Source: Rhodopirellula bahusiensis (lineage in GTDB: Bacteria > Planctomycetota > Planctomycetia > Pirellulales > Pirellulaceae). From it: a DNA stretch of 64,000 nt. The position numbers and the translations under genes were made by a program. The DNA is taken from positions 1 to 64,000 of the forward strand of contig NZ_NIZW01000030.1 of the NCBI RefSeq assembly GCF_002727185.1. The letters run 5' to 3'. A model generated the notes under the pieces. That model did not search any database and was not told the origin of the DNA. It was given only the letters and a program-made list of their open reading frames with translations. Positions 54,902 through 63,942 of this stretch are shown here, one piece after another; position 1 is the stretch's first letter, and every line of letters begins with the position of its first letter.

Positions 54902-55582
54902 ATGAGCACGATGGCCTCGAACCCGCCCGTTCCAAAGCCGAGCCAATCATTGGTTCCGCACGCTCAAACGGATACCGAAATACGCGAGCGGTTGGCAACG
55001 TCGACTGAACTTGGGTTGAGTCACAAGGAGGCAACGCGGCGATTGGAACAATACGGACCAAATTCCATTCAGACGATCGGTTCCGTCCGCTGGTACGAGG
55101 TGCTGTGGCGTCAGTTCACCGATATCCTGATTTTGATCCTGGTCGCCGCGGGCCTGGTTTCTTTTCTGGTCGGCGAACCTTCCGATGCAATTGCAATTTT
55201 CGCGATCGTGCTACTCAACGGCGTTCTTGGATTTGTACAGGATTGGAAGGCCGAGCGTTCCCTTTCGGCTCTTCGCGAAATGCTTGCACCACGATGCCAT
55301 GTGATTCGCGATGGCGATGAATTGGAAATCGACGCGACGAACGTTGTGCCCGGGGACTTGGTGCAGATCGAAACCGGCGACCGAGTGCCAGCGGACTTGC
55401 GTGTGACGCGTTGCATGAATTTGGAACTTGACGAGTCCGCTTTGACTGGCGAGTCCGTTTCGTCGCAGAAATCAACGGATCCCATTGACGCTGACTCGGA
55501 GCTGGCGGATCGAACCAACATGGCCTGGATGGGGACCGCGGCAACCGGAGGACGTGGTCTGGGAATCGTCGTGGCGACCTGA
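54902..55582 (+). pseudogene. Truncated P-type cation-transporting ATPase
   Basis: The frame from the ATG at 54902 encodes the start of a type-II (SERCA/PMR1-like) P-type ATPase. It has a cation-ATPase N-domain (GLSHKEATRRLEQYGPNSI), the first two membrane helices (FTDILILILVAAGLVSFLVG and AIAIFAIVLLNGVLGFVQDW), and the actuator domain including VVPGDLVQIETGDRVPADLR and ALTGESV. The frame stops after GIVVAT, just before the region that would lead to the phosphorylated DKTGT. The remaining three-quarters of the pump is missing; the sequence to 55672 shows no family match. This cannot transport. Confidence 0.8.
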
Positions 55583-55709
55583 CTTTATGGAACGCGTTGT
55601 CTGTGGCACCGATCGCAATCAACGCGTTCTCAACAACCTTGTCTACCTCGATGCAGACATTTCGATCGCCTGATCCACCGATTGGTTTTGCTATCCAACG
55701 CTCGCTCGT

Positions 55710-56723
55710 TCAAATGCTCGCCGAACTCGGTTTGCCTTCACGCAGGTGAGCGGTCAGGGCGGCGATGTAGGCCGTTCGCTCTTCGTCGCTGGTGAATTCG
55801 AGCGGGCGCTGCATTTGGAGATCTCGCAGTGTTTGCATCTCGTGCTTTTCCATGAACGATACCAACCCCTCGAGCATCGTTTGAATCACTCCTGCGCCTT
55901 CTCGATAGATCGCCGAAGTGACCATCGCAACATCCGCCCCAGCCAGCAGCACCTTGGTCAATTGATCGGCGTTGCCAACTCCGCCGCTAGCCGCCAGCGA
56001 CATCGCGGGGCAATGGCTGTGAACCTGCATCAAAGTGTCAAGCGAATCGAGTTCTTCATCCGCTCCCGTGATTCGCCAGCGACTAGCCAACCTCAACGTG
56101 TCCAAGCAGATATCGACTTTGGGTGCGCGACCGTGCAGCACCATTCCCTGAGCACCGGACAACAGTTGACGAGCAATGTGCGGCAGGCTCGTGAAGTTGC
56201 TGCCCAGCTTCACAAACAACGGAACCGTGATCGCAGAATTGATGTCGCGGATCGCATCCAAAATGGTCATCTCGATTTCGGCTGAACTGACATACTCCCG
56301 AGCCCGTGAATGGTGCACGTTCAGTTCGATCGCTCCGGCTCCGGCTTCCTCCAACTCACCCGCGAAATCCATCCAGCCACCCGCCGTGTATCCGTTCAGA
56401 CTGGCAATGATCGGGATGTCTTGCAATGAGCTGGCTCGATTGACCAGTGCCAAATACGAATCCGCATCTGGGCACGCCCAGTGATGTTTCGTTCGATCCG
56501 ACTGTTCCAGAATGCCCCGCTCGCGAACCGTGAGCTTTCGCCCATTGTTCCAGCTCCAATCGATCACCTGCTCTTCAAACAACGATGGCAGCACGATCGC
56601 CCCCGCACCAGATTGCTGCATCTCCAACCGTGTGTTCTCATTCATCGACAAGGGCGAAGCACCGACGATCACCGGCGACCTCAACGAGAGTCCGCCGAAT
56701 TGAGTGTTGAGACGAGATGTCAT
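55710..56723 (-). CDS. Dihydroorotate-dehydrogenase-like flavoprotein (copy 1)
   Basis: A 337-residue TIM-barrel protein of the PyrD/dihydropyrimidine dehydrogenase type. Features are N-terminal LRSPVIVGASPLS, then IIASLNGYTAGGW, IELNVHH and VPLFVKLGSNFTS with the FMN-contacting Lys. Further on come SLAASGGVGNADQLTKVLLA and ADVAMVTSAIYREG, the usual phosphate-binding segments. The family is annotated as dihydroorotate-dehydrogenase-like, but pyrimidine synthesis is doubtful, because two copies lie close together in a stress-type cluster. The second copy is at 61799. It lies 33 bases downstream of the APH/P-loop gene, so the two may be cotranscribed. Confidence 0.87.
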   Translation of the reverse strand: MTSRLNTQFGGLSLRSPVIVGASPLSMNENTRLEMQQSGAGAIVLPSLFEEQVIDWSWNNGRKLTVRERGILEQSDRTKHHWACPDADSYLALVNRASSLQDIPIIASLNGYTAGGWMDFAGELEEAGAGAIELNVHHSRAREYVSSAEIEMTILDAIRDINSAITVPLFVKLGSNFTSLPHIARQLLSGAQGMVLHGRAPKVDICLDTLRLASRWRITGADEELDSLDTLMQVHSHCPAMSLAASGGVGNADQLTKVLLAGADVAMVTSAIYREGAGVIQTMLEGLVSFMEKHEMQTLRDLQMQRPLEFTSDEERTAYIAALTAHLREGKPSSASI

Positions 56724-56756
56724 GGCTTCGCATCCAATGAAAGAGAAAAGTACGGC

Positions 56757-58280
56757 TCAGAAGACTTCTGCCATCTCAACCACGTCTGGAACGTTCACCA
56801 CCAGAGCTCGCTCCGATTCCGAAAGTGGTTCGTGATACGCAAGCTGATGCCCCAGAACGGTCAGGTCCGCATCGGAAGCATCTTCGTTTCGCGCCCAGCG
56901 GTCCGAAACTCGTTGTCGCAGCGTTTGAACGTCGGTGTGACAATCCAAGATTCCAAACGGAACACCAGCTCGCATCGCGACCTCGTGAAATCGGCCGCGT
57001 TGGAATCGCTTCAGAAACGTCGCGTCCACAATCACGCTGTACCCGCTCGACAGGACTTGCCTCGCCAATTCTGCCAGTCGCCGATAGGTCTTCTCGCTAG
57101 CGTCGCCCTCGTACACCGTCGCGATCTGATCGGGACCAGGACGATCGGTACGTGACAGCCCAAACAATCTCTTCCGTTCCACGTCGCTTCGCAGTCGAAT
57201 GGCATCGTGTCGTTGAACGACTGCTTCGCTCAAAGTCGTTTTCCCACTGCCGCTGACACCGTGGGTGATCCAAAGTCGCGGGGTTTCTTGCTGTGTGAAT
57301 CGATAGGCAAGATCAAGATGTTCGCTCACGTCTTCATCGTCACCACGCATCGAGGCAGTCAGAGCCCGAACCAAGGCCCGATACGTCAGAAAGAACCTCA
57401 ACAGACCCAACGATTCATAGTCTCCCGTCCGCTCCAGGTAGGCGTTGAGAAACGATCGACATAGATCATGGCGGCCACGCGCGGACAAATCCATCGCCAA
57501 GAAAGCGGCGTCACTCAAAACATCGATCCACCGCAAATGATCATTGAATTCGATGCCATCAAAGGGAACCAGCTTGTTTCGCCAGTACACCACATTGTCC
57601 GCATGCAGATCGCCGTGACAGGCGCGGATGAATCCCGCGTTGATTCGATTGGTAAGCCGATGCGTATTCAGACACAAAAAATCGTGCGTCCAATCGTGCA
57701 GTGCCTCAACAGTGCCAGACTGATCAATATCAGTATGCTTCTCGATCGCATCAAAAATCTGGCGGATGTTCCGCACCAAAAACGCAGGCCATTCTTGGGC
57801 AACACCTGAATGACAAACGACAGCGTCACGGTGAAATCCGGCAACCGAATCCGCGAGCTGAAAAACTTCGCTGTTCGTCAAGTTCCCGTGTTCAATTCGG
57901 TGACTCAGCAACGCGGTCTCGGGAAATCGCCTCATCTGCACGGCATACTCGATTGCATCTCCCTGCCCCCGCACCGCCACGACTCCGTCTGACAAGGTGA
58001 TGGGAACGACACGAACATAAAGATCATCCGCGAATCGCCGATCCAACCGCAGTTCCTCTTCACAGAAGCGATGCCGCTTCTCCAAAGTGCTGTAGTCCAA
58101 AAAATCTGTCTTCAGAGGCTTCTTGATCTTGTATGCAAACTCACCCGCCAAAAACACGAACGAGATATGCGTTTCGTGAACCACAATGGGACCGTTCACC
58201 GGGTGAGGGTACGCCTCCGGTTCCTTCAGAGCAGCAACCAGCTTGTCCATCGATATTCCATTCATCTTGTTCAAGGTCAT
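56757..58280 (-). CDS. Fusion of phosphotransferase-like (APH) and P-loop kinase domains
   Basis: About 507 residues from the ATG at 58280; nearby ATGs at 58265 and 58250 are alternatives. The N-terminal two-thirds has the aminoglycoside-phosphotransferase fold (YKIKKPLKTDFLDYS with the ATP Lys, then the catalytic CHGDLHADNVVYW and FDGIEFNDHLRWIDVLSD). The C-terminal third is a P-loop kinase with Walker A GVSGSGKTTLSEAV and SVIVDATFLKR, as in gluconokinase-like AAA domains. The fusion is widespread, often with unknown substrate; antibiotic resistance is not implied. It lies upstream of the DHOD-like gene in the same direction. Confidence 0.88.
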   Translation of the reverse strand: MTLNKMNGISMDKLVAALKEPEAYPHPVNGPIVVHETHISFVFLAGEFAYKIKKPLKTDFLDYSTLEKRHRFCEEELRLDRRFADDLYVRVVPITLSDGVVAVRGQGDAIEYAVQMRRFPETALLSHRIEHGNLTNSEVFQLADSVAGFHRDAVVCHSGVAQEWPAFLVRNIRQIFDAIEKHTDIDQSGTVEALHDWTHDFLCLNTHRLTNRINAGFIRACHGDLHADNVVYWRNKLVPFDGIEFNDHLRWIDVLSDAAFLAMDLSARGRHDLCRSFLNAYLERTGDYESLGLLRFFLTYRALVRALTASMRGDDEDVSEHLDLAYRFTQQETPRLWITHGVSGSGKTTLSEAVVQRHDAIRLRSDVERKRLFGLSRTDRPGPDQIATVYEGDASEKTYRRLAELARQVLSSGYSVIVDATFLKRFQRGRFHEVAMRAGVPFGILDCHTDVQTLRQRVSDRWARNEDASDADLTVLGHQLAYHEPLSESERALVVNVPDVVEMAEVF

Positions 58281-58392
58281 CACGAGTGATATTTCATGGA
58301 GTTTGTTCGTGGAGAAAAGCGTCAGCGGACAGGGTCGAGGTCAGTGGGGCTTACTGGATCCATCGACCGGCCCGCTGACGCGGGGCACGCCT

Positions 58393-58842
58393 TCATTCCG
58401 GCGTATCAGTGGATAGCTTGATGAGTCCTTCACGGTGATTTCGCATGTAGGAGTGACATTCGACGCAGCGAAGCGTCATTGCGACGTACCCCATCGCGGC
58501 GCGGTGAATGTCTTCATCATTGGCTGCGTCAACGATCAGATCCGCTGCCCGTTGGAAGTCGCGGCTTTGATCGGCATATTCCCTCGTTTGAATGACATTC
58601 CATCCGGCTTCAGTGCTCAGCAATTTCAATGACTGCGCGTTGGATGCGATCTTGTCAAAATCTTCGAGCGAGAGACCTTCGAGGATTGATTTGGACTTTT
58701 CTAATTTCAAATGCATCAAAGGAGTCAGCATCTTCCAACCATTCGATTCCTCTTGGGAGACTGGTGGATCCGCTTTCAGGTTCCACGTCCACAACGAAGC
58801 GAAGACGACGACCATCGGGATGATTGCAAGGAAGCGTCTCAT
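58393..58842 (-). CDS. Small exported protein with C-terminal CxxCH heme motif
   Basis: A 149-residue protein with a signal peptide (MRRFLAIIPMVVVFASLWTW). The mature part is helical, and a C-V-E-C-H motif lies at about residues 126-130, near the end (TLRCVECHSYMRNHREG). A heme site at the C-terminal helix is the layout of cytochrome c' and relatives, and the length fits. It probably holds one covalent heme in the periplasm and could bind gas or pass electrons. Its position in the cluster with the universal stress protein suggests expression under redox or oxygen stress; that link is inference. Confidence 0.72.
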   Translation of the reverse strand: MRRFLAIIPMVVVFASLWTWNLKADPPVSQEESNGWKMLTPLMHLKLEKSKSILEGLSLEDFDKIASNAQSLKLLSTEAGWNVIQTREYADQSRDFQRAADLIVDAANDEDIHRAAMGYVAMTLRCVECHSYMRNHREGLIKLSTDTPE

Positions 58843-58983
58843 GACATCTCACTTCGTATGAACTTTTGAATTTGAATACAGTTGTCACTAGGTTCGGTCG
58901 TTTTTGACGGGCGACTAATCGGGCTGTTCCGTTCCGGCGTATACGAGAATGTCCTGAAAGTCTTTCATCGCACTGTTCACCGA

Positions 58984-59883
58984 TCACACGGAGGCGGTTT
59001 GCTCGGAAACGGATTCGTCTTGCGCGTCTTCGCTTCGACGGCGGCGGGCTATCAACACACTCGATGATGCATGGCGGAGCACAAAGCGGGTGGTGCTACC
59101 CAGCAACATGCGTTCGAATCCGCCGCGTGGCGTCTCGCCAACGATCACCAAGTCGACTTGGTTCGAATCGACATAGTCGACCAAACCATCCCCGACATGG
59201 TCGCAGTGAATGACCATTCCTCGCGAAGACGGCGCAACCGCATTCAACTTTTCGAACGCATTCTCGAGACACCTTCTCGAAACTTCGTCTTCGGAAAAAT
59301 CGTCCACGACTGATCGGTCTGTCACAGAGAGGACTCGCACATCGGCCTCTCCGGCCCAGCCAAGTCGCATGAACTCATCCAACGCCGTTTCAGTCTGCTG
59401 ACTGGGGTCGCAACCAATCGCGATACGAAGGCGTTCAGGACGACCGGCATCGTCGCTTTGCCTGACGACCAGCACGCTGCCGGGGACATGAGTCGCCACG
59501 TAGTCGCTGGTGCTGCCTAGTAAAATTCGTTCGACTGCCGAATGCCCTTTCGCTCCAACCACCACCAAATCTGGCTGAAGCTCCTTCGCTAGCGACACGA
59601 TCGTTTCGCCAGGGTGTCCCTCACGAACAACTTGCTGAAATTGGACATCCAAGTCACCGAAGATCGCCTGGACTTCTTCGAAAGATCGGTTTGCTTGTTC
59701 ACGCTTTCGCAGCAACCAGGCTTTGCTCCAGCCATCCACCAGAAAGCTCTTTTGCGATGGCGGTTCATGGATCACCGTCGCCACCACAATCTCGACAGGC
59801 TGTCGAAAATTGAGCTGCACCATGAACCGTGCAGCTTCCAGCGAGGCGTCAGAACCATCGATCGTGAGCAAGATCTTCTTCAT
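58984..59883 (-). CDS. Universal stress protein with two UspA domains
   Basis: A 299-residue tandem UspA protein from the ATG at 59883. Each half carries the ATP-binding signature: VVVGAKGHSAVERILLGSTS in the first and VIVGETPRGGFERMLLGSTT in the second, followed by the VLVV and VLIA strands. The N-terminus MKKILLTIDGSDASLEAARF is typical. The longer upstream frame is not part of the protein. Such proteins bind ATP and help survival in starvation, low oxygen or dormancy. The neighbouring genes (CxxCH protein, DHOD-like, HhH protein) form a plausible stress set, transcribed mostly on the same strand. Confidence 0.92.
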   Translation of the reverse strand: MKKILLTIDGSDASLEAARFMVQLNFRQPVEIVVATVIHEPPSQKSFLVDGWSKAWLLRKREQANRSFEEVQAIFGDLDVQFQQVVREGHPGETIVSLAKELQPDLVVVGAKGHSAVERILLGSTSDYVATHVPGSVLVVRQSDDAGRPERLRIAIGCDPSQQTETALDEFMRLGWAGEADVRVLSVTDRSVVDDFSEDEVSRRCLENAFEKLNAVAPSSRGMVIHCDHVGDGLVDYVDSNQVDLVIVGETPRGGFERMLLGSTTRFVLRHASSSVLIARRRRSEDAQDESVSEQTASV

Positions 59884-60110
59884 TGAAATTCCTTTGTGTT
59901 GGTAGCGGACCAACGCACTCCGGATGCCAAACACGAAAACCCGCGAATCAGACCGAATTCGATCGACAAAGCGCGCCGTGGTGCACAGGTGAGCGAATGA
60001 GATCAATCCGAATGTGTTCCTGATGACCAATCTCGCTGCCAATCCTCTCGGTCCCCGCTTTGCTAGTTCCTTCAGTACGGTCCCAAATACACTCCAAAGA
60101 TCAGACTGAC

Positions 60111-60707
60111 ATGTCGAATTTGAAAACCAGCCATCCACAGCACCAGAACAACGAAGCGCAACGCTACTTTTCGCAACTGGAAGGGCAGATCGTCCAGCGA
60201 CTTCGAGTGGAAGCGAGCAGTGACGCCGGTCGCGAGGAACTCATCCGCAGCACCGGAATTCGCGATCCCGAGTTGGTCGCCGAACTGGGCAAACTCGGAG
60301 TGACCGCCGACGAGCTGGTGGCGTTGCGTTTGTTCCCGCTGGTTTTGGTCGCTTGGGCCGAGAAACGAGCTGACGAGCACGAACGTGAGGCCGTCATGGC
60401 AGAGGCACTTCGCTTAGGTATCCATGGGGATTCCAGTGCCTGGGTTTTGCTTGATCAATGGCTACAGAAACGCCCGCCGGGATTGGCGGTGGATGCTTGG
60501 AAACGATACATCCACGAGATCTTCCATGAAATGTCGCGGGTCGCTCAACAACGATTGATCTTGCTGACCGAAAAACAAATGACTCGGGTCGCCAAAGCGT
60601 CCGGCGGTCACCTCGGCTTTGGCAAAATCTCCGCCAGCGAGAAAGCCATCATCCAGCAGACCACTGCCGCCATGCGTCACGAAATTGAAGTCAAAGAGGG
60701 AACGTGA
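60111..60707 (+). CDS. Helical protein of unknown function
   Basis: A 198-residue protein from the ATG at 60111; the frame upstream of it lacks coding character. It is rich in helix-forming residues and charge (REELIRSTGIRDPELVAELG, ADEHEREAVMAEALRLG, EIFHEMSRVAQQRLILLTEK) and has no membrane segment. No domain is recognisable. It is divergent to the universal stress protein gene, with about 230 bases between, so a shared regulatory region is likely. Its convergent neighbour is the HhH protein. Confidence 0.75.
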   Translation: MSNLKTSHPQHQNNEAQRYFSQLEGQIVQRLRVEASSDAGREELIRSTGIRDPELVAELGKLGVTADELVALRLFPLVLVAWAEKRADEHEREAVMAEALRLGIHGDSSAWVLLDQWLQKRPPGLAVDAWKRYIHEIFHEMSRVAQQRLILLTEKQMTRVAKASGGHLGFGKISASEKAIIQQTTAAMRHEIEVKEGT

Positions 60708-60725
60708 TATTGGCAAGCTCATCTC

Positions 60726-60751
60726 GCATTCGATGCTGCTGAAGCGAATGC
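60726..60751. terminator. Hairpin between convergent genes
   Basis: GCATTCG and CGAATGC form a seven-pair stem over a 12-base loop, just after the stop of the helical protein and before that of the HhH gene. No T run follows, so its role is uncertain. Confidence 0.3.
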
Positions 60752-60796
60752 TGGATGGGCAAGACTTCGCGTGTGTCCGAGTCGGCCGTCACAATC

Positions 60797-61786
60797 TCAA
60801 CCGTGGACGCCAAATCGCCCCGCGTCCTCTTCCCATTCGGCACGTAGTTCGGGATAGGGAGCGTGCCCGGCTTCGTATTGGTGATAGGCATTGCGTTGGT
60901 GGTAGTACGGCAAGCATTCCTTTTCTCGCCCTCGAACGATTCGAAAACCTTTCAGTTCGCCATACATCGCAGTGATGACCGTCCATCGGCCATGCGAATC
61001 CGCGTCGTCCCGAAAGAGAATCACCCAGTCATGCGTCGCGCCTTGCTGTTGCGCCCGATCCGTGTGCGAGAACATCGCTGTGTAGTGGCGTCCCTCTTTC
61101 TCTGTGTGCAAGACCGGCACCCAAGCCGCCTTGCTCGTTCCATGATCACGTAACCTGATTCGTGGAAGCGTCCCGTCTTCCACTCGTTTGCGGTAGTCTC
61201 GATCGATCTCAAGAATCTCGGCAACAGACACCGTCGGAGCGGTTTGAATCTTTGCGACCGGCTGAGTTGCTACACCGCGATGCGCCAGGCAAGCTTGGAT
61301 GGCTTCGATTCGCTTCTGCCCAATCCCCGGAACACGTAGCAACCGCCCATCGTTCGCGGCATGGAGCAGTTCCGCCAACGTTTCGATATGCAATTGGTCA
61401 TAAATTCGATGAGACAATTGCGGACCAAGCCCGGGAACCGTTGCGAAGAAGTGCTCAGCGTTGGATTGCCCTCTCAATCGATCGAGCAGGGGTATTCGTC
61501 CGACGCGAACCGCGGATTCAATCAGCCCGGCGATCGACACGCCGATGGTAGGAAGATCAATCAGGGCACTGGTGCCTTCGTGGTCCAAAAGTTCCCGAAC
61601 GGGCGATGGTAATTCCGCAATCGTTGTCGCCGCCGCATGGTAGGCGCGGATGCGGAATTCATTTGCATGCTGGTCACGAAGCAAGTTCGCAATTTCCGTC
61701 AACTGTTGGGCGATCGCTCGATTCTCTTGTAGACGATCGATCTGCTCCCCCGCTTGGACGAGAGTGTTGGTTTCAATCACAGCCAT
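60797..61786 (-). CDS. HhH protein resembling PolX N-terminus, without polymerase domain
   Basis: A 329-residue protein. Residues about 20-170 resemble the N-terminal helical and helix-hairpin-helix region of bacterial PolX family DNA polymerases (IAQQLTEIANLLRDQHANEF, FRIRAYHAAATTIAELP, VPGLGPQLSHRIYD, VPGIGQKRIEAIQAC). There is no nucleotidyltransferase Asp triad and no PHP phosphoesterase motif. The last 130 residues contain RIRLRDHGTSKAAWVPVLHT and DDADSHGRWTVITAMYGEL, of unknown fold. It probably binds DNA; whether it is a repair factor is inference. It runs in the same direction as the second DHOD-like gene, 12 bases downstream of it. Confidence 0.78.
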   Translation of the reverse strand: MAVIETNTLVQAGEQIDRLQENRAIAQQLTEIANLLRDQHANEFRIRAYHAAATTIAELPSPVRELLDHEGTSALIDLPTIGVSIAGLIESAVRVGRIPLLDRLRGQSNAEHFFATVPGLGPQLSHRIYDQLHIETLAELLHAANDGRLLRVPGIGQKRIEAIQACLAHRGVATQPVAKIQTAPTVSVAEILEIDRDYRKRVEDGTLPRIRLRDHGTSKAAWVPVLHTEKEGRHYTAMFSHTDRAQQQGATHDWVILFRDDADSHGRWTVITAMYGELKGFRIVRGREKECLPYYHQRNAYHQYEAGHAPYPELRAEWEEDAGRFGVHG

Positions 61787-61798
61787 GGCAAAAGCTCG

Positions 61799-62842
61799 CT
61801 AGTTTTGGTGACCAAAGGAATCGCACGTGTGACGCGAAATCACAGGCGTGGGATCAAAGTAGGCTTGGTTTCGCGTCAGCGGATCGATGTACTCCAACCG
61901 AACGGTTTTTTCGTCGCCCGAATGGTTTCGAGGGCAGGCATCCCGAAACTCCTGCAACGTTTGAAATCGACTGAGCTCAACGTGCCGCTCGATCCCATCC
62001 ACGATGTCACGAATTGCATCCGGGCCACCTCGATAGACGGCCGATGTAACCATGACGACGTCTGCACCAGCGATCATGGATTTGATCGCGTCTTCGGCGG
62101 TGGACACACCTCCGCTCGCAGCAATCGACATCGTTTGGTCGCCGGCCCGAGCACACACGATGCCCTCCAGTATGCCGCCAAGGGAATTCACTGGTGACAG
62201 CTCCCAGTTGATCGTCCAGTGCATGCGATCGGTGCTGACATCCCATTCCGGCATGTGCGTGAACAAAACCAAACCTGCGACACCCACTCGGCGAAGCTGG
62301 TTGGTCATCGAGGACAAATTGGTGTAACGCTGACTGATTTTCGCGGCGACCGGGATCGCAACCATTTCACCCACCTGCCCAATGAGGTCGCACATCCGAG
62401 CTTCGATGTCGTTCGAAGTTTCCATGTGATCAAAGACGGCTTGTTGTAGATTGAACTCCAACGCATCGGCCCCGGCTGATTCCATGTCTCTTGCATATTG
62501 CAACCACTGCCCCGACGACGAACCGTTGAGACTGGCGATCACCGGAACGGAGCAAGATTTCTTGAGGATGCCGATCGTCTGCAGATAGGCCTCTGTTCCG
62601 CCGTTGTATTTGTCTTGTTGAGGTTGGTAGCCACTGCGTTCGATCGCGCCATCTGGATCCGTCGGCTTCATCAGTTGGTGCACGACCTGCTCTTGAAGCA
62701 TCGACGGCAAAACAACGGCTCCCGCACCCGCGGCAACAATTTGCCGAACGGTTTCAGGTTCCATGGTCAATGGACAGGCCCCCATCACGACCGGCGAATC
62801 CAACTGCAATCCTAGATAATTTGTGGTCAGTTCACCGGACAT
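61799..62842 (-). CDS. Dihydroorotate-dehydrogenase-like flavoprotein (copy 2)
   Basis: A 347-residue protein from the ATG at 62842. It shows the same landmarks as the copy at 55710: LDSPVVMGACPLTMEPET, VPVIASLNGSSSGQWLQYAR, DALEFNLQ, IPVAAKISQRYTN, MSIAASGGVSTAEDAIKSMI and ADVVMVTSAVYRGG. The two are clearly homologous but far from identical, so this is an old duplication. Its C-terminus is about 20 residues longer (SRHTCDSFGHQN). The HhH gene starts 12 bases downstream, making a likely operon. The electron acceptor and substrate are unknown. Confidence 0.87.
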   Translation of the reverse strand: MSGELTTNYLGLQLDSPVVMGACPLTMEPETVRQIVAAGAGAVVLPSMLQEQVVHQLMKPTDPDGAIERSGYQPQQDKYNGGTEAYLQTIGILKKSCSVPVIASLNGSSSGQWLQYARDMESAGADALEFNLQQAVFDHMETSNDIEARMCDLIGQVGEMVAIPVAAKISQRYTNLSSMTNQLRRVGVAGLVLFTHMPEWDVSTDRMHWTINWELSPVNSLGGILEGIVCARAGDQTMSIAASGGVSTAEDAIKSMIAGADVVMVTSAVYRGGPDAIRDIVDGIERHVELSRFQTLQEFRDACPRNHSGDEKTVRLEYIDPLTRNQAYFDPTPVISRHTCDSFGHQN

Positions 62843-63108
62843 GTTCGTAACTCCTGAAAAGATTGATTTGAGCGAATAAACGAACAGGCAAACAATGTTC
62901 CTCGCCCAATCGTGATCGCTGGTGCTCCGCACAGCACGCCGCTGTGACACCCGGTCCCAAACAAGTGCGCGAGTTGGATCACAGTGCGCTCAACCGCTGG
63001 TGTTTTCCACTCGGCACGTTCCTTGCCTTGCATTCCTTTTTGCTATTCAGTTCCTCTCGTTCAGGACTGATGGACGCACTCAGCAACCCATTGCGAAAAG
63101 GAAAACCA

Positions 63109-63375
63109 ATGCCCGCCTCCGCCCGACGACTCGTCTCCAACATGATTGGCGACCTCAAGGAAGAACGAGATTCCCTGGCACTGCAAATTCACTTGGGTAA
63201 ACAAGAAGCCAAGAGTGAATTGCAGCGACTGGACAAGAAACTCGAAGAACTGAACGAAGACTATCAACCGCTCAAAGATGCGGTCGACGAATCCGGTGAA
63301 GACATCTTGGCCGCTCTTCAGTTAGTAGGCGACGAGATCAAAAATGGATTCGAACGCATTCGCCAAACACTTTAG
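63109..63375 (+). CDS. Small coiled-coil protein of unknown function
   Basis: An 88-residue protein from the ATG at 63109, which follows AAAAGGAAAA; an upstream ATG at 63070 would add 13 residues. The sequence is helical with heptad-like charge (LKEERDSLALQIHLGKQEAK, then LQRLDKKLEELNEDYQPLKD) and ends in GDEIKNGFERIRQTL. No domain is recognised. It diverges from the second DHOD-like gene, so both may share a control region near 62843-63108. It may act as a structural or regulatory helper. Confidence 0.65.
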   Translation: MPASARRLVSNMIGDLKEERDSLALQIHLGKQEAKSELQRLDKKLEELNEDYQPLKDAVDESGEDILAALQLVGDEIKNGFERIRQTL

Positions 63376-63684
63376 TGATGACGACCGTGTTCAGCACAAT
63401 GACAAAACGGATAACGAAGCGATCGTGCGTCAATGCACGCCACCGTGCGAACCTCAATCAACTTGGGCCGTTCCGTCACTCGCTGACACCCAAAACGAAT
63501 TCGGAATGGAATGTGCAAATGCCACAAGCAGAAAGCCAGGAACGACTAGGTTTGATTTCGTGAGCCGTTGATGCACTAGCACGGTTGTGTGTGGAAACGG
63601 TGCCCAACGACTCACATCCCCAAAAGACACCTGCGTGCCTGCATCGAAGTTCTTTGCAAACCTCACTTACATCGAGACAGCACC
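63376..63684. other. Gap between two small genes
   Basis: No gene is supported; overlapping frames here lack motifs and their starts are poor. No strong palindrome or repeat was noticed. The promoter of the DUF4404 gene should lie at its right end. Confidence 0.35.
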
Positions 63685-63942
63685 ATGCCCGACTCTCTCA
63701 AAACCACCCTTCGGCAACTTCACGATCAACTGGGTGAACTTGACACGCTCGATGACACCGAGCGAGAGCAACTCAAGGAAGCCATTCAAGAGATCCAAAA
63801 CAGCTTGGACCGATTCGACATCCGTTCAGCTGATTTGGCCAAGCGATTTCACCAGTCGACTCAGGAAGTCGCACGCAGCCACCCGCATGTGACCCAAACG
63901 GCCGGTCAAGTCGCCGACATGCTATCCCAGATGGGAATCTAA
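63685..63942 (+). CDS. DUF4404 family small helical protein
   Basis: An 85-residue protein from the ATG at 63685 (MPDSLKTTLRQLHDQLGELD). The pattern of a short Leu-rich N-terminal helix, an acidic stretch (DDTEREQLKEAIQEIQNSLD), and a C-terminal part with HPHVTQTAGQVADMLSQMGI fits the DUF4404 family, which is common in planctomycetes and gamma-proteobacteria and has no known role. It is likely cytoplasmic. It continues the stress-type cluster on the plus strand and is the last complete gene of the window. Confidence 0.75.
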   Translation: MPDSLKTTLRQLHDQLGELDTLDDTEREQLKEAIQEIQNSLDRFDIRSADLAKRFHQSTQEVARSHPHVTQTAGQVADMLSQMGI

